Shown one piece after another: positions 61,285 through 64,000 of a DNA stretch of 64,000 nucleotides. Where the stretch lies: contig NC_044986.1 in assembly GCF_008728515.1 (NCBI RefSeq), forward strand, positions 52,192,855-52,256,854. Reading direction: 5' to 3'. Source of the stretch: Papio anubis (taxonomy: Eukaryota > Chordata > Mammalia > Primates > Cercopithecidae). The position numbers were made by a program, and so were the translations under genes. Position 1 is the stretch's first letter; each line of letters starts with the position of its first letter. The notes beneath the pieces were generated by a model. That model worked only from the letters and a program-made list of their open reading frames with translations, did not search any database and was not told where the DNA came from.

Positions 61285-62860
61285 AAAGGGATCTTCAGAT
61301 TCAATGCAATACCCACCAGAATAAAAATGGCATTCTTCACAAAAATATGAAAAACAATCATAACATTTACTAAAAAAACAAAAAGGACCCTGAAAAGCCA
61401 AAACAATCCTGAGCAAAAATAAACAAAACAAAGCAACAACAAAAATGCTAGAGACTCCATACTACCTCACTTTAAAATATACTACAAAGCTATCCAAAAT
61501 AGCAAGGTGCTGTGATAAAAATAGATACCAATGGAAGATAATGGAGAATTCAGAAGTAAATCTATGTATTCACAACCAACTCACTTTCAACAAGGGCACC
61601 AAAAACATACATTGGAGAAAGTAAAGTATCTTGAATAAATGGGGCTGAAAAACTGGATATTCACATGCAACAGAATGAAACTAGATTCCTATCTTTTACC
61701 ATATAAAAATCAACTCAAAATAGATTAAAAATTTAAATGTAACACCCAAAACTATGAAACTACTAGAATAAAACATAGGGGAAATGCTTCAGGCTATTAG
61801 TCCAGGCAACGATTATTTGGGTAAGACCTCGAAAGCACAGGCACCAAAAGCAAAAACAGGCAGATTAAACTCTGTCAACTAAAACATATCTGCACAGCAA
61901 TGGCCACAACCAACAGAGTGAAGATGCAACCTATAGAATTGGAGAATATAATTGCAATGTTTCCATCAACAAGGAATTAACATTCAGGATATATAAAGAG
62001 CTAAAAGAATTCAATAGTTTTTAAAAATTTCATTGAAAAGTGTGCAAAGGACGTGAAGAGGAATTTCTTCAAAGAAGACATACAAATGGCCAACAGGTGT
62101 ATTAAAAAATGCTAAACATCACTAACCATCAGGGAAATGCAAATCAAAACCACAATGAGATATCACCTCACACCTCTTAGAATGGCTATTACCTAAAGAA
62201 CAAAAGGTAAGTATAAGCAAACATGCAGAAAAAGTAAACTCTTATACACTGTTGGTGAAAATGTAAATTATTATAGCCATTATGGAAAAACATATGACTG
62301 TTCTTCAACAAAGTAAAAACAGAAATATCATGTGATCCAGTAATCTCATTACCAAATATATTTTCTGAAAGAAAGGAAATGAATACGTTGAAGTGATAAT
62401 TGAATGAAATCTTGCCATTTGTGGAGGACATTGCATTTAATATAAGCCAGGTACAGAAAGACAAATACTGCATGTTCTCACTCATATGTGGCAGCTAAAA
62501 AGTTGATGTCATAAAAGTATATATTAGAATAGTGGTTACCAGAGGAAGGGAAGGATAGGTGGGAAGGGGAGATAGGGAGAGGTTGTTTAATGGGTAGAAA
62601 ATTACAGTTAGATAACAAAATAACTTTCTAGTGTTCTATAGCATAGTACAGTTGACTAATAACAATTTATTATATTTTTCAAAATAGCTAGCAGAGAGGA
62701 ATTCAAATATTCCCAGCATAAAGAAATTATGAACATTTAAGAGGTGATGCATATACCAATAAGCTAAATTTGATCACTATATATTATATACATGTAATGA
62801 AGTATGTGTTTTATAAAAATGTAAAATTATGTATCAATTACAATTTTAAAAATTATACTA
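61285..62860 (+). mobile_element. 5'-truncated L1 (L1M-type), plus strand
   Basis: Sense ORF2 from 'cagattcaatgcaataccca', 'aggaccctgaaaagccaaaa', 'caactcactttcaacaaggg', 'ggccaacaggtgtattaaaa', 'agaatggctattacctaaag', then 3'UTR 'tggttaccagaggaagggaa' and 'gaggtgatgcatatacca'. Several internal deletions, the largest in the ORF2 end around 62385-62405. An older L1MA/L1MB lineage is likely. No intact frame; the minus frame 62189-62485 is a by-product. Confidence 0.82.
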
Positions 62861-64000
62861 AGAAAAGTTTAAATCCACCCACCACCATTCATTTAAAAAA
62901 TATATCAGTGATTTTATATCTATCAGCAAAAATATTGACAACTATTAAATAAAGAAATACATTTTCAATGTGAATTATTCAAGTGACATACAAAGGTATG
63001 GAGTAAACTATGGCAATATTTTTTCAAATTCACCTCACTTCTTTCATGCATTGAAGTAAAACCTTGATATCCATATAATGTGTTCATTATATGAACTATT
63101 CATTGTAACTATATATATACACACACATTTATATATATATACACACATATCTTGTTTTTGTAAATAGGGTCCTCATATATGCATTGTTATGACTACTATT
63201 TATTTCTTATTAACAATGACTCCCAGATGTTTGTCACTCTTTATTCTATTTCTGCAGAAAAAATGCAGCTATGAAACATTTGCTCATTTATTTTTCTCTA
63301 CATGTGTAAACATTTGCTTTATAAATTAAAGCACTTTAAAATACAAAAACTTGAAAGACTTTAATCAAGAATATCAAACTTTAATCTAATGATTAGAGTT
63401 TTAACAAATGATCATTGTTTATGTTGTAAAATCATACATGCCACTAGCTCTTTTTGATGTACACTATTTTCTTCATTTCTGGTTGTGTTTCTTGTCCTCT
63501 CACACTTCTCCAAGTAACTCATGTTTAAAACCTCCTAATAAAACTCCATATGTTCATTCATGTATATATAAAAAAAGCTATATATTTATATGTAAATACA
63601 TACAGAAATATATGTGTGTATGGGTATTTATTTGTTCCTATATAGTTGTTTCTCACTATTCATAGATTCCATATTTCAGAATTCCCCTATATATTAAATG
63701 TATTTCTACCTTCAAAGTCAATACTAATAGCCTTATTGCAGTCAGTATTGACATACGCAGAGCAGTGAAAAATTTGAATCATCCAGCTCACATTTTCTGA
63801 GCTGAAGTAGAATAAAGTGGTGTTCTTTCTTCTTGTTTCAGTTCTAATACTATAAACATGTACTCTTTTTGTAGTCTATTAAGTCCCATGTTTTTTGCAT
63901 TTTTGTGCTATTTTTGTTGACTTTGTAATTCCCTCTAAACATATGACTGAGTGTTGTCTGCTGTTCACACATACAAGAAGGCAGAGAAAATACGTATATT
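62861..64000. other. AT-rich sequence with simple repeats
   Basis: No gene or named repeat. A TA/CA tract lies at 63107-63152 and a further 'tatata'-rich patch at 63558-63625. The frame 63408-63665 is partly formed by that tract. Confidence 0.4.
63107..63152. repeat. TA/CA simple repeat
   Basis: Two 'tatatatata' blocks each followed by a short CA run ('cacacaca', 'cacacata'). Confidence 0.88.

Overview
This window is non-coding primate (almost certainly human) nuclear DNA. It is AT-rich and packed with primate-specific interspersed repeats: eight Alu elements, at least nine L1 copies or fragments (two close to full length), six MaLR (THE1/MST/MLT1-type) LTR loci including one complete provirus, three solo LTR-like insertions of ERV type, a MADE1 and a Tigger2/MER8 DNA transposon, a hAT-Charlie remnant, and old L2 pieces. 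All subfamily names come from recognising consensus features by eye. No database search was run. I found no cellular protein-coding exon, rRNA, tRNA, CRISPR array or bacterial-type gene. Every open frame of 60-170 codons is a chance frame or lies inside an L1, Alu or LTR.

Layout. 1-5170: an MLT1 LTR carrying an Alu, a second AluY-like element, then an L2 remnant cut by a Tigger2/MER8 transposon that was itself split by a 5'-inverted L1 and an Alu. 5170-7490: apparently unique sequence. 7490-11060: one L1 with an inverted 5' part, later broken by three different LTRs. 11100-18320: an unclassified LTR-like block with a 38-bp minisatellite, L1M and L1PA fragments, an MLT1 LTR, a Charlie end and an MST/THE1 LTR. 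20032-28002: a long minus-strand L1 carrying a MADE1, a THE1-type LTR with a perfect 5-bp target duplication, and a roughly 700-bp inverted repeat in its 5'UTR. 28000-39130: an 11-kb stretch poor in recognisable repeats. 39916-48035: an MST-type MaLR provirus with both LTRs, into whose internal region a full-length minus-strand L1 inserted. 48036-64000: unique AT-rich DNA with Alus, L1 fragments, L2 remnants, an MST LTR and several microsatellites.

The coding potential present is dead retrotransposon coding sequence. The best preserved piece is the C-terminal half of an L1 ORF1 protein (45205-45702). The matching ORF2 is broken by frameshifts and stops and has lost a catalytic aspartate. The value of the window is as a record of nested insertions whose order can be read from target-site duplications, twin-priming inversions and interruptions. 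Most L1 and Alu copies lie on the minus strand. That would be compatible with an intron of a plus-strand gene, but the sequence alone does not prove it. I did not find a convincing new biological system. The most unusual structure is the large inverted repeat at 25762-27764.
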